Shown: positions 48,430 to 63,573, counted from the first letter of the stretch. The stretch is DNA of 64,000 nucleotides from Kuschelorhynchus macadamiae (GCA_030620095.1 JAUTXW010000326.1:409501-473500); one strand, 5' to 3'. Notes: generated by a model not told the origin, from the sequence alone. Numbers and translations are program-made.

Positions 48430-49790
48430 CTGAAACCTTTTTGTTACTTTTAGCTTGAATTTTGTTCAATCAGTAAACATTTATATATTTTTTTCTGAAT
48501 TTATTAGGAAATTAATAAAATAAAATAAATTCAAAAAATGAAAGTTTATTGTTCTTTAGCCAGGATATTAGCTATATTTAGTGCTTGCCATAGAAATAAT
48601 TGTCAGTTAACACTCCAAAGCTTTGATTGCTTGGAAACCGCATTAGCAATGAAAGTTACTAATACGAAAAATCAGTGTTTAACGTACTCTTACTGTGATT
48701 GAACCGTTTTATTTAAATTTATACCGAAAATACAAAGCCTTTTAAAAGGCGAAAATCAGAAATCACAGATGATAGATTTGGTAAAATGCCTGCAGATATA
48801 GCATTATTCTTAAATCTTCCAAACCCGAAACAAGGAGGTATACAATTCAACTTCTCAGATAAATCAATCATTTTTTTCAACACTTTGCCAATCCTACCTG
48901 TTGAACTAAGTTGCTTTTGCAGAAAAATCTAATTTACATTTAGAGTCCGTTTCTATAAACATTGTTCAAGTGACCATTAGGCTCACTTTATGAGTCTTTA
49001 ACACAGAACCACACACACTGGTCTCACGTTTAAAAAAGATGTCCCTCAAAATTTTATCTTTACAATTTTATTATTAAAGATTTCATTTGTTTTTTAAAGC
49101 CGTTAACAACTATATTCCTATAAATTCCTTTACTTGCTCTTAATTTTATGAAAAATTATCCTAAAAATTCATAATTTTTGTTATATAGGATTAAATACCT
49201 CTATTCTTAATTATTCCTGTACGTCTCGCTCAGTGCCATAATTGCTTCCAATATACAAACCCATCTACTCTTTTTAGAACCGTGAGGGATATGGCATTTT
49301 GAGTATTTATACGCATCTCCTTGGTCTAAATATTGTTAATTTGCAGATCAAAACCAAGATTTCTAGCTTCTAGATGTATGCGCGGCTACATATATTTGTT
49401 AGTGTTCACAAAACATCCTACTTGTTTCATGATCAGTTCCCACTGAGCACCACGGTTCGGGCCATTTGTCTCTTCAAAACGGAATAAGAGCGTTGATAAT
49501 ATAATTTATTTTTAACCGTATTTTCTACATATATTTGGTTTGTGATGTGATCCTAATGCATTACTTGTACCCAGCTTTATTGTGTAGCTCATTGATTAGG
49601 CTGATTATTTTCTTTGGGATTCCTATTTTCATTAACTTTACCTTGCCTAAAATTGCCAGGAAAAGCGGACTTAAAAAACTCCAGATAATATTATTTTTAG
49701 TGAATTCCATTCGTGCAATTGTTGTTGAAAGCTCTGCCCTGTTGATTGTCGATAATCTTAAAATTCTCAAGTTACCGAACAAAGTGCTGC
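48430..49790. other. Non-coding between tandem array and hAT end
   Basis: No gene. Overlapping open frames on both strands at 49535-49855 show no convincing similarity. Confidence 0.4.
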
Positions 49791-50089
49791 CCAAGCACGT
49801 AGCCAGAAATTCAGTTCGAGGGGGAGTCCAAACGTTCAAAACTCAAGAAAATTAGAATGAAGAAGCATGTCTATACCAAAATATTTTTAGGGTTTCGGGG
49901 GGTCCAAACCATCAGAAATCTGACTTAGTTTTGAACGAATGCAATTTTATCTGTGAAGTAATCTGTGATTTTTAAATAGATAGTTACTGAAAGTAACGTA
50001 CGTATATTTTAATCTGCTATAATATAGATAATTTAAGCAGAAGATGCATTTGTTAATAAATTTAAATATTACATAAGTAAAGAGATAGC

Positions 50090-50198
<109 letters not shown>

Positions 50199-50286
50199 TA
50201 AGTAAGTGAAGAGCAAATGAAGCAAGAAAATATCGCAATAATTTTTTTTATATGTGGAAGGGGTAGAATATTTTTTTACGACTTAT

Positions 50287-52095
50287 CTAAATTTTGTATA
50301 CTAAATCAATTCTCCTATCCTTCATAGGAACAAATTTATTTATAACATCCTCATAAAATGGATGAGTTGCCCTAATCTCCTCCAGAAATTCCTTTTGCAT
50401 TGCATTATTGCCTAGAGAAGTAAGTCTTTCTTGAGATATTGTATTTCTTAAATAAGTTTTTACACCTTTGAGGCAAGAAAAACTTCTTTCCACTGAAGCA
50501 CTTGTCGACGGTATTGTCAAAATAAGGGAAAACACTTTATATGCTTTGGTTAAAATATCTTATTATCCAATTACTGTCATGGGCAAAAACAAGACCAAGC
50601 TCATTTTTAAGTCGTTGACTTTATGAAAATATTTCCCCATTCAAACGGGCCAGTTGGAAAATTTAAACTATGTTCGGAAAATTTAGCAGAATCTGCCAAA
50701 CATAAAAATGTAAGTTTCTCACAGTTTTGAAGCTTAATGTCATTTCCATTAAAATATGGTCCAATATTTTTTAAAAAAGGGTTCTATACTTAGCCCTAAT
50801 TTCTTCAGGTGAAAGCTTAGCAAGCTCACGGTTGTAATGATTTATTTCTGTAATAGAATTTGCTTTATCAAACATGGTATTAAAATGTTTTACAGAGCGC
50901 CTCACGACAGCGTTTTATATTGGATATGCAATGAATGTGATTGAGAAAATGTCATTAAACACTACTGCCAGAAACGTGAATTCAAAATCGTTCATCTCAC
51001 CTAAAAATCCTTTCGCAAGTCGTATTGATTTTTCATCAGATTTGTCACAGTTTGTAATAAATTCAAAGACGTCTTTTAATTTATTCGAGTCTTGAACATT
51101 TACTAACTTTGAATTTGAAGACCAACGAGTTTCTTTAATTGTTGGTGTACGCCTCGTAGATGCAGATGTAAGAGCATACGTTCGTTTGGCTGAGTGATGA
51201 AAAAATGAGGTAATACCACTAAGGCTTGCAAAAAAAATTCGACATTTAGAAATATTTTTAATCTTTGCTGCATCACAAGGTTAAGACGATGCGCAAGACA
51301 ATGGACAAATACAGCTTGCGGCGCTTTCTCTTTCTTTTTAAGCCAATTTAGATAGCCAGATATCACACTTGCGCCCTCGTAACATTGCCCTATTAATTTA
51401 CGTTTATAGTCAAATTGGTCCAAAATTTGATCCAATAGAGAATATAAATTCTCCGACGTTCTATCGGAGCTGACATTATAAAACCCTAAGAATCTCTCGA
51501 CACTACTGAATTTACGTATCTTAAAATTATGGAGCACTGGGAGTTTTGCATAATATCAGTGGTGTCATGCACTTACACAGAAAAAAACTGTGTGTTCAAT
51601 ATTTTATTTTTTACATGATCATTTAAATAATCAGAAATGCATTTAATTATTTCGTTTTGAATAGTTTTCGAGTCCCTTTTAGTTCTTGGGAACTTCTCGA
51701 TATTAATAAACCTAAAAGCTTTTTAAAATTCCCCTATTTATTGACTCACTGCTCTCATCATGGCCGCGAAAGACTAACTCTTGTTTTGCAAGGTACAAAA
51801 CTGCGTCAATTACCAAGCATATAAATAATAATCTATTTAATCGGACGTTTTCGTTAAAATGTATTTTATGTAGTTTAGCATTTTCTTTTAAAGTGTCAGC
51901 TATAGTGCTTTGATTTTTTACAACAATATTTAACATACCTGCAAATCGTTCCTTATTCCACACTGAGTAATTATTGGAAACTAGTAAACAAGGCCAGCAA
52001 CATACATAAATAAATATTACACAAAACAGCCAAGCAAATTGCAAAGAAACTAACCGGTTGCAGCGAAATCCGCGAAAATAAAAGTAAACAACCAC
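50287..52095 (-). pseudogene. hAT transposase (DUF4371/ZMYM1-like), degenerate
   Basis: Three blocks on the minus strand. 52095-51712: TTF-type zinc finger region with 'CCWPCLLVSNNYSVWNKERF', 'FNENVRLNRLLF', 'VLYLAKQELVFRGHDES' and 'ESINRG'. Then, frame-shifted with a stop, 'RDSKTIQNEIIKCISDYL' and 'DTTDIMQ', the catalytic-core start. 51537-51103: 'IRKFSSVERFLGFYNV', 'LIGQCYEGASVISGYLNWLK' and 'AVFVHCLAHRLNLVMQQ' (Asp replaced by Glu in the cyDGAsvMsG block). 50535-50287: 'TIPSTSASVERSFSCLKGVK' then 'TYLRNTISQERLTSL', the C-terminal dimerisation domain. Several stops and slips between blocks mean it cannot make a transposase. Confidence 0.88.
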
Positions 52096-52456
52096 CCCAA
52101 ACTGAACGACACGTGGGTTAACATTATTCTTCTATGCGGTCGACGTCATCGTTTACGCGTTGTAATGGCAACGTAGTAGGAAAATCGTAAACTAAACATA
52201 GCACCTCCAGCAAAGTCGAAGCGATTTGAGCCACTGTTATAGTTGTTATAATAAAGTTCGACTGAAAGTTTTAAAAAGAAATGCCGCCAACGGTCAAGTA
52301 AAATATTTATTCGTGATGTACAGTTTATTTTTTGCCAATTAGGTGAATAAATGAACGTAAAAACTTAAATGTTAAGACACATATAATAAATATAGTTAGA
52401 TGTTTGCTTGTTTATTTTTCCTGGTGAAGTAGCACCTCACCTGAATGGCCGGCACA

Positions 52457-53284
52457 CGAAAAAGGCAGTTTGGGAGCCAAATATATAGAAGCCGAGAAAC
52501 TTTGTAAATATGTGATCAATTTATCCAGAACTATCGATGTTGTCGGCCACCTATCAAAATTATCGATTACCTATCGGCATTATTGGATACCTTGGGGCAA
52601 TTATCGATATTTCGATATATTTTATTTATTTATTGCTATTCGATGTCGCTGACCTATCGATAATTATCTATATATCGATAAAACGCCCATTCCTAGTCCT
52701 GAGGCACAAAAACATGCGTAGTCGGAATTATTTGGATTTAAAAAAATCCTAAAGATCGAGCTTATATCCTCGGTTAAAGAAAATTGAGTTCCATATATCC
52801 GTATTTAAGCATTAATATTTTTGAGATAACATAGTAGATATTATAAATTTAGTAAAAAATGTTAAATACTTTCCATCGGGGATTCCGTCAGGATGGAAGG
52901 GATAATTCATAGATATTTTAATAGCACGGATAATTTTAAAAGACTTTTGCATCATTATCCTTATAGTTTACAGCAACCACCAATTTGTATTATTACTGTA
53001 CAGGGATAGAGGCAATATTTGCTTAAATCAGTAGTCCAGTAATTAGGAGGTTGGGGACGTGAGATATACTAAAGTGCGCTATTTTTTTTTTGGCAAATGA
53101 TACCTCTCGAGGGACTGTTTAAGAATGTGCAGGATGCTCACACGTAGACCGTCTGGACTGGATCACAAAAAATTGCCAAAAAGAAAAATACGGTTTTGTG
53201 TCCATTATCTTCCAAAATGTTGCAGATAAAACAAAGTTATTCTGCTAAAAAATTTAGGGCAGATCATTACCTACAACTATGATA
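52457..53284 (-). repeat. Right arm of the large inverted repeat
   Basis: Partner of 47237-47718. The inner part (52457-52700) is rich in ATCGATA, with four exact TATCGATA palindromes across the two arms (about 47563 in the left; 52601, 52657 and 52673 in the right). CCCATTCCTAGTCCTG at 52688 could be an element border. A further copy of its CAGACGGCCTACGTG … CCTCGAGAGGTAC block lies at 54482-54540. Confidence 0.65.
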
Positions 53285-53634
53285 CCTTTTTTAGGAAATA
53301 ATCTGCAGTACATTTTTTTAGTATATTTTGGTCATTTTTACGAACTTAGAGTAAGAATAAAAATAGAGTTCGTTATTTACATATTTAACCACTGCGAAGA
53401 TTACCTCGAAGTATAAGGTGGATCGTACGACGATGCCAAGCCTAGCCAGGTACTCCGATGTTTGTAGGAATTTATATTACGGTGGATATGTTTAAACATG
53501 ATGCAACAATATTTTCATGCAAAGAATAGCAATGTTTTTCCAATATCAGTTTCTAAGCAGAATAAAGAAATTACTTTTACTTCAAAATACAAGCTAAAAT
53601 ACCCAAAGCCTCAGATTCGATTGCCCCACTAACA

Positions 53635-54134
53635 GTGATGGGCAAATAACGGGTATATTGAAATTTAGGTATATACCCATGGTTTTGTACCCGGTATATA
53701 CCCAACTGGGTATATATCCCCATATAGTTGGGTATATACCGGGTATATACCCAAGTGTACTTACTTGGTTAATTTGAGGTAATCTAACAAATTTTAACGT
53801 TTTGTTGTTAAATTAGGACATTAAAAAAAGTGGTTGAATAAATCGAAATAAAAATCACAAAATAATGCTATTAGAAATGAAAATAGTATAATGAAACAAA
53901 AACATAATGCACAGAGTAAGAAAAATACGTTTAAAATCTTAAAAATGAACAACTATTAAAAACCAGAGGTGGCAACCCTAGGTATAATACCAGGAATATA
54001 CCGGGTATATACCGGGTATATACCAGGTATATAACAACAGTATTTCTTAATAGATCTATACCCTACACCTTTTGGGTATATACCAGGTGTATACCCACAT
54101 TTTATTTACCTACCCGTTGGGTATATACCCACCG
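53635..54134. mobile_element. hAT-like MITE with GGTATATACC subterminal repeats
   Basis: It starts GTGATGGGCAAATAACGGGT (CA before it completes the common hAT end CAGTGATGGGCA). The right end is GGGTATATACCCACCG. Near both ends the palindrome GGGTATATACCC or GGTATATACC is repeated many times (53655-53755 and 53990-54130). The 10-mer CCCACTAACA flanks both sides (53625-53634 and 54135-54144), consistent with a target duplication. No coding frame. Confidence 0.65.
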
Positions 54135-54149
54135 CCCACTAACAAGTTT

Positions 54150-56925
54150 TAATTAGATATCACCCTCCCGATCGACTGCTCCGCGTATTAGACCATCACA
54201 CTTTCATTGACAAGGGATTCTTATAGTAAAATAATATAATAGTTTGGTTTTTTTCGTGATTAATGATATTTCCTTATACGGAAAGTAAAAAATCGCCCCG
54301 CAACTGGTACTCATTTCCAAATAGTCTGTGCTTGGACATGGGCCATCCCCACCTCCTGTTTTATTGTAAACATTAGTCGATAGAATGTGAAAAGTAGGGG
54401 AACCATGTTGGTGCATACCCCTAACCTGATTTATAAATGAATTGTGATCTCTACTTTAATTCTTGCTCTAAGTTTACGAACCAGACGGCCTACGTGGCAG
54501 CACTCTGCATATTCGTAAACAGACCCTCGAGAGGTACGAGGTACCATTAAAAAAAGTCTACAATTATACTATTCCTGTGACAGCCTTCAAAACTGTCTCT
54601 GGTGATTGGGCTCTCAAATATGTTTCCAGTTTTCAAAAAACGACATAGAAAATATCTTTATTAGTTCTTTGACAATCTTCTAAAGTTTGAAGTTTTGTTA
54701 TTGCATAATAAGAAACAATGAAGATTTGACACCCATGATCTTTCAAAACTGTATTTTTTAAATAGTAGGTATATTACCTCCGGTTAGGTATTTTATTATC
54801 AATGGTTTTAAAACTTATTAAAATTACATTGCTTTTGAGATATTGACGTATAGAAAAACAATTATATTTTAACACTGTAGCGTCTAAAGTTATTAAATCT
54901 TAAAGTCAGTGAAAGTTTTATTTTTTATGCGTTATACTATATAGGCATCCGATGACAGTACATATAATGTGTGTAAAAATCAGTCGTTCTGGTTATCGAA
55001 CATGAGTTTAATCCTTAAAAAAAACACACTTTACTAAGTAAGCAAGATTAACAAAGGTTAATTGAGAGTATAAATTAATTGCTTTTCAAATATCGAAATA
55101 ATTGTGTTCCTTTTTTGGCAGCTTTTCTTGCGAAAACAAAAGACAGCTTAAACCCGCTCCAACAAATATATATTTTGTCGCATCCACTTTTTCTATTAAT
55201 AGAACAACATTCATTTATAATTTGTATGTTTCCTGTTTATATTTTGGACTGTAAGGCAGATTAATTTAAATAATAGTTTGAGTTTATAACAATGTTTTTC
55301 TTTAGCTAAATTTTTATAGATACTTACTGAGGACAAATTTGAAAACGCGGCAAAAAATCGCGTAAATTCAGATTCGATCGTGATTTGTGACGTTTCAATG
55401 CTAAGGTTTATATTTAAATATTTTTAGCTTTTTGTTTTGAGATTTTCTGGGCCAACAAAACTTCGAATTAGTGCTTGAATTTTAGTCATGAATTTCGTCA
55501 GCAGTGTTTTTAAGAAATACATAAATAAGGTACTTTTAATTGTTAGTTGTAAGTGACAGGTTGTTCAGGTATTAACATTTTGTGATATGTTTCTTTACAC
55601 GTGGAACACATTTATTTGAATTGCATCCTTGAAAAAAGTGCAAGTAATAAATTGTGAATTAATGTCACGTTAGTTCCAATTACTTTTTACTTCTAACATA
55701 TCGATCAAACAGACTGGAAAAAAGATAACCGAAAAAATACGCGTATTAATCTAAGGGAAACAAAAATAAATGAAGATGTTTTTTTCATTTTTCACAAAAA
55801 AACAACACAAAATTCTCATTTAGGCACGGTTAACAGACGTCCTCATTTTATAACCGGACATGTCCTTTTTTAAGCATGTGTGCGGGCGTCCGGTATATAT
55901 TTTTTGTTTTTGTTCTTATCTGTTAATTAAAAATGTAATTATCGTATTTTTTTATATCAGAGGTAAAATATTACTAAGTACTTCAATACAACAGTGAGCT
56001 GTTGTTATCCTATTCCTATAACAAAAGGAATGAGCTTTTAATTATTCATTTGTTGGTCCAGACCCGGCCTACTAATATGGAGACGTAACTAGTAAAACTG
56101 TAATTGTAAATTCAAATTAAACATTTTTGTTTTCGTGTTTATTAATGTTAATAATATATTTAGAAACATTCATTTATATTCTAAACTGAAAGTGGCTGTC
56201 TGTGAATCTCAAGATCTGAAATTTTACACAATGCTCGCTCAATAGAACCATTTATTTAACAGTTAAAACACCAACAACATAGGCGCCGATTTCATGGGGT
56301 CTCTCGGTGCGCGAGCACCCAGAGCAATTCGTAAGATACTTTGTGAAATTTGTGTTTATGTTTATATAACTAATGTTAAAAAATATTTCTTTGGGGGATT
56401 TATTTTTATTATCCCCATTATTATTTCCACAAAAAAAAATAATTTGTACAAGATAAGTTATATAGACCGTTTCGAAAATGCCAATTAACTGCTATAAGAT
56501 ATAGATATGATAGCCCTTAAAGTTCGGATGCCATAGTCACTTGAAACATCTCAAAACGCATTTTCATTTTGAAATCTAAAATAAATGTATGGGTCTTTGC
56601 GAGTGTAGATTATAGGAAAGTCAGTATTATTTTGTGTTAAATTGTTTTCGCTTTCAAAAATTTTATCTTTTTGGTAATTGAGTAGCTAACTGACTACTTT
56701 TTTTCCACAAAACACATTTAACGAAAGCTCAGTTTTTAAAGACAACCGTCATATTTCATTTTTGTTGTTTGACAAGTTCCATGTCGCTTAATATAATAAT
56801 GTGATGTTTGCCGATTTAATCTATAAACACATATGCAAAACATTTTTGCTTCCCTCGTAATCAAATTTTGGTAAAAAAAATAATGGTCACCTGGGGATGA
56901 TATGGTAACATTTTTGTAAAATTCC
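54150..56925. other. Intergenic, no gene seen
   Basis: A fragment of the large inverted-repeat family lies at 54482-54540. Otherwise AT-rich with chance frames only. Confidence 0.45.
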
Positions 56926-56929
56926 AATC

Positions 56930-57480
56930 CAAGTCGTCACAAAATACTGGCCCAGTGAAATGTTAAAAAAATTATTACTAAAAAACTATTTAACCAATTT
57001 ACTTCAAATTATATATAAAAATCAATTATTATGTAGGAAATAATTGGAAAAATTTTGGTACAAATCCAAAAGCGAAAAAATGGCGGCTTAATAAAATATT
57101 TAAAAATTCAGGCTGAAAAATCTACTTAATAGATGGATTTTAAATTTTATACAATTAATTGTGGTATAGAGATGAACTGGTAAAATTGTGGTACGAATTC
57201 AAAATGGCGGAACAAAATGACAGCCAAATACAATATTTGTAGCAGTGAAGAAAATCACCCTTATAGGTTTCACATATATTCACGTTTTATCGTCGCTAGA
57301 TGCCAGAAATATGTTTTCTCAATTACGTCGATCTGTCTGTCTGTTTGTCAGTTCGCGGCGTAGCTAAAAATCTACTTAACGGATTGACTTCAAATTTTGG
57401 TCAAAAATTGGGTCGTATGGGGATGACCCGGAAATATTCCAACATGGCAGGATAAACTGCTAATTCAATTTTTATATTTG
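56930..57480 (+). repeat. ATGGCGG-type repeat array
   Basis: Three units with GTCACAAAATACTGG / AAAATGGCGGCTTAATAAAA / AAAATGGCGGAACAAAATGA, followed by the TTCACGTTTTATCGTCG block and GATCTGTCTGTCTGTTTGTC (about 57330). It has the same order as the 1.0-1.5 kb array. Confidence 0.75.

Positions 57481-60211
<2,731 letters not shown>

Positions 60212-60267
<56 letters not shown>
60212..60267. repeat. (TA)n microsatellite, right part
   Basis: It continues the TA tract interrupted by the mariner-like element and abuts the 3' end of the left Penelope-like copy. Confidence 0.95.
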
Positions 60268-60272
<5 letters not shown>

Positions 60273-60352
60273 GACAACACGAAATATCGGGGTTGCAGCC
60301 TAATAATCCTATTGATGTTACTGGGACATTAAATAGATGACTCTATTTACTT

Positions 60353-60394
60353 TGTGAAAGCTTTCGGATTTATTTTAATCCTTCATCAGTCACA
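60353..60394 (-). ncRNA. Hammerhead-ribozyme-like motif (left copy)
   Basis: On the minus strand: helix I UGUGA/UCACA, core CUGAUGA (60389-60383), one extra A, helix II GGAUU/AAUCC, core GAAA (60365-60362), then a palindromic AGCU as helix III and the cut-site U. It is identical to the copy at 63414-63455. Confidence 0.6.
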
Positions 60395-60761
60395 CTACAA
60401 AATGGTTTGTTAATATAAAGTAAATTATTAAAATATTTTAGACTTACTGTAAGTGAGGTTACAAATATAAACAGCTATCCAATAGGAAATTCATTTCTGT
60501 GAATGAAAGGAACACCTCTTTATATAAGTATTTAACACAAAACAAACAGACTGGAAAAAACAATAACAAAAAATTTTTTTTTTTTTTTTTTTTGATTACA
60601 CACGAAACCGTTGAAAGGTAGGTTTCCAATGTATTCGACCGGAGTCGAGGCTTAACTAGAATATTAAGAATAAAATATATGCACCTATTTGTTTCTTTTT
60701 TAGATAGCAAAAAAAAAAAAAAAATAATAATCCTTCTTTTGTGTTTTGAAGGCCAGGACGA

Positions 60762-61823
60762 TTATTTGGTTTTAAGGTTTAATAAATTGCTATATATTAT
60801 ATTGAGATTCTGTATATCCGATTTTTTATTCATCGGGTTTTCCTGATTATTTATGTGCACCATTTCGAGAAAATTTCTTTTAAAATAATTAATTTCACAT
60901 TCGAGAATCTCCGCCTCTGCGAAATTTGCTGAATGACCTGTGTCTCTTACGTGTTGGGAAAGGGCACATGCTTCGGGTTTTATTCTTATATCACTTTTAT
61001 GAGATATTATTCTATCTTTTAGAGGCCTTGAGGTTTGCCCTATGTATTTTTTATTGCAATGTAAACAATCTATTTTATATACTACATTTGATTTGTTATG
61101 CCTTTTTGTTTTATCTTTAAGAGAACTAAAAAGTTTGCTCGTAGGTTTAACGGCTTTATTGGCTATAACAATATTTTCTTTTTTGAATATGTTCGCTAAT
61201 TTAGGGGTTAATTCCTGAACGTATGGAAAGGAAACATACTTTTTTATTATTGGAGGGCTAGTAGAAACAGTTGGTGAATTGTTTGGTACTATAGTGTCAG
61301 TTGAATAGATTAATTTCTTTAGCAGGCTTTGAGGGTAAGAGTTGTCCAATAGTAGGTTATTTAGACGTTTTAGATTTTGATCCTTTAATGACTGATGACA
61401 GATTGACAAAATTCTATTTTTTAGGCCAAGTATGAGGTTTATTTTCATTTTTTCGGAATGGTATGAGAAATAATTTAAATATCTACCTGAGCTGCTTGGT
61501 TTTATGTACCAGTCCAATATAATTTTATTACTGTTGGTTCTAATAAGTCTTGTATCTAAAAATGGCACACTTCTCTCAGATTCCATTTCAATTGTGAATT
61601 TAATGTACTGATTATAATTATTGAAAATATTGAGTAGCTCTGTTTCGCTTCCAATCGGAATGGCGCAAATTAAATCATCAACATATTTTTTTAAAAAGGG
61701 TATTTCAAAGTTCAGCTTTGGGATGCAATCGTATAATAAATCATCCATTACGTATTGCGCTAAAATGGGAGACATTTTTGAGCCCATAGGGGTTCGAAAA
61801 CTTGTTTGAAAATTGATTGTCAA
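60762..61823 (-). pseudogene. Penelope-like reverse transcriptase plus GIY-YIG endonuclease (353-codon frame)
   Basis: 'FRTPMGSKMSPILAQYVMDD' is the conserved TPMGS.lSp block. 'FLKKYVDDLICAIP' holds the YVDD catalytic pair, and 'SVPFLDTRLIR' is the FLD motif. A connector follows, then the nuclease: 'VVYKIDCLHCNKKYIGQTSR' (GIY-YIG strand pair in its Penelope form Y..x.YIG.T), 'RIISHKSDIR', 'ALSQHVRDTGHSANF' and 'ILECEINYFKRNFLEM' (catalytic Glu candidate). It ends at 60762. Upstream, after a stop near 61824, the frame continues to about 62080: 'SPTAQLAGFITEVLNTAYDY' and 'IEFVFNNTCFSF', the N-terminal palm region. Usual Penelope proteins are about 800 residues, so over half is missing. Confidence 0.9.
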
Positions 61824-62079
61824 AAAGAGAAACAGGTATTGTTAAAAACAAATTCTATTATTTCTAAGAAGTTTGATTGATTTAAAGAACAGTGATTTTT
61901 GATTTTGGACCAATTTTTTTTAATACTATATATAATTCTAATGGGATATTGGAAAATATATTCCGGTAGCTGAAACTCGTTAATAAAATTTGCAAAATTA
62001 AAAGATATATATATTATAATCGTATGCAGTGTTTAAAACCTCTGTAATAAAACCAGCTAGTTGAGCAGTTGGGGAATCT

Positions 62080-63054
62080 ATGGAGGATTGCATCCCAAAG
62101 CTGAACTTTGAAATACCCTTTTTAAAAAAATATGTTGATGATTTAATTTGCGCCATTCCGATTGGAAGCGAAACAGAGCTACTCAATATTTTCAATAATT
62201 ATAATCAGTACATTAAATTCACAATTGAAATGGAATCTGAGAGAAGTGTGCCATTTTTAGATACAAGACTTATTAGAACCAACAGTAATAAAATTATATT
62301 GGACTGGTACATAAAACCAAGCAGCTCAGGTAGATATTTAAATTATTTCTCATACCATTCCGAAAAAATGAAAATAAACCTCATACTTGGCCTAAAAAAT
62401 AGAATTTTGTCAATCTGTCATCAGTCATTAAAGGATCAAAATCTAAAACGTCTAAATAACCTACTATTGGACAACTCTTACCCTCAAAGCCTGCTAAAGA
62501 AATTAATCTATTCAACTGACACTATAGTACCAAACAATTCACCAACTGTTTCTACTAGCCCTCCAATAATAAAAAAGTATGTTTCCTTTCCATACGTTCA
62601 GGAATTAACCCCTAAATTAGCGAACATATTCAAAAAAGAAAATATTGTTATAGCCAATAAAGCCGTTAAACCTACGAGCAAACTTTTTAGTTCTCTTAAA
62701 GATAAAACAAAAAGGCATAACAAATCAAATGTAGTATATAAAATAGATTGTTTACATTGCAATAAAAAATACATAGGGCAAACCTCAAGGCCTCTAAAAG
62801 ATAGAATAATATCTCATAAAAGTGATATAAGAATAAAACCCGAAGCATGTGCCCTTTCCCAACACGTAAGAGACACAGGTCATTCAGCAAATTTCGCAGA
62901 GGCGGAGATTCTCGAATGTGAAATTAATTATTTTAAAAGAAATTTTCTCGAAATGGTGCACATAAATAATCAGGAAAACCCGATGAATAAAAAATCGGAT
63001 ATACAGAATCTCAATATAATATATAGCAATTTATTAAACCTTAAAACCAAATAA
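62080..63054 (+). pseudogene. Penelope-like reverse transcriptase plus GIY-YIG, second copy (324-codon frame)
   Basis: From residue 3 on, the protein equals the left copy from 'CIPKLNFEIPFLKKYVDD' to the last residue. It starts just upstream of the YVDD motif, so it lacks the TPMGS block and everything before it. The ATG at 62080 lies in left-copy sequence and is accidental. Identity over more than 300 codons without a single amino-acid change indicates very recent origin of the pair. Confidence 0.9.
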
Positions 63055-63540
63055 TCGTCCTGGCCTTCAAAACACAAAAGAAGGATTATTATTTTTTTTT
63101 TTTTTGCTATCTAAAAAAGAAACAAATAGGTGCATATATTTTATTCTTAATATTCTAGTTAAGCCTCGACTCCGGTCGAATACATTGGAAACCTACCTTT
63201 CAACGGTTTCGTGTGTAATCAAAAAAAAAAAAAATTTTTTGTTATTGTTTTTTCCAGTCTGTTTGTTTTGTGTTAAATACTTATATAAAGAGGTGTTCCT
63301 TTCATTCACAGAAATGAATTTCCTATTGGATAGCTGTTTATATTTGTAACCTCACTTACAGTAAGTCTAAAATATTTTAATAATTTACTTTATATTAACA
63401 AACCATTTTGTAGTGTGACTGATGAAGGATTAAAATAAATCCGAAAGCTTTCACAAAGTAAATAGAGTCATCTATTTAATGTCCCAGTAACATCAATAGG
63501 ATTATTAGGCTGCAACCCCGCTATTTCGTGTTGTCCATTT
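62086..63540 (+). mobile_element. Penelope-like element, right copy (plus strand, more 5'-truncated)
   Basis: The inverse of 60268-61730. It starts at GATTGCATCCC (62086) and ends at GTTGTCCATTT (63540). The only differences seen are lengths of the A/T runs and one substitution (AAATATCGGGG against AAATAGCGGGG) near the 3' end. It carries the same 3' UTR and hammerhead-like motif. Confidence 0.9.
63414..63455 (+). ncRNA. Hammerhead-ribozyme-like motif (right copy)
   Basis: UGUGA (63414-63418) pairs with UCACA (63451-63455) as helix I. CUGAUGA is at 63419-63425, an extra A at 63426, GGAUU (63427-63431) pairs with AAUCC (63438-63442), and GAAA is at 63443-63446. G63447 and C63448 complete a palindromic AGCU (63446-63449), and U63450 would be the cut position. 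Penelope-like elements are known to carry hammerhead ribozymes with very short helix III. The extra A after CUGAUGA departs from the textbook core. Confidence 0.6.
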
Positions 63541-63573
63541 CATTTTCAAACAGCCGTGAAATTATAAAGAATC

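Larger units (their letters stand above)
60268..62085 (-). mobile_element. Penelope-like element, left copy (minus strand, 5'-truncated)
   Basis: The 3' end is at 60268 next to the (TA)n tract; the 5' truncation lies at about 62085, where the inverted second copy begins. It carries the reverse transcriptase from before its catalytic core to the GIY-YIG nuclease, a 3' UTR with a long poly(A)/poly(T) tract (60570-60592) and a hammerhead-like motif (60353-60394). Bases 61731-62085 are unique to this copy. Confidence 0.88.

Noticed and set aside
49535..49855. Overlapping 106- and 92-codon frames on opposite strands
   Set aside because: The plus frame is only hydrophobic low-complexity text. The minus frame has a weak LINE-like phrase (GIPKKIISLI) but no other motif.
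52470..52752. Plus-strand frames of 60 and 71 codons
   Set aside because: They lie in the ATCGATA-rich inverted-repeat arm and only translate repeats.
60926..62890. 64-codon frames antisense to the Penelope-like genes (60926-61120, 62696-62890) and 61621-61809 / 61998-62195
   Set aside because: Shadows of the GIY-YIG and reverse-transcriptase coding sequence. They appear twice only because the element is duplicated in inverted orientation.
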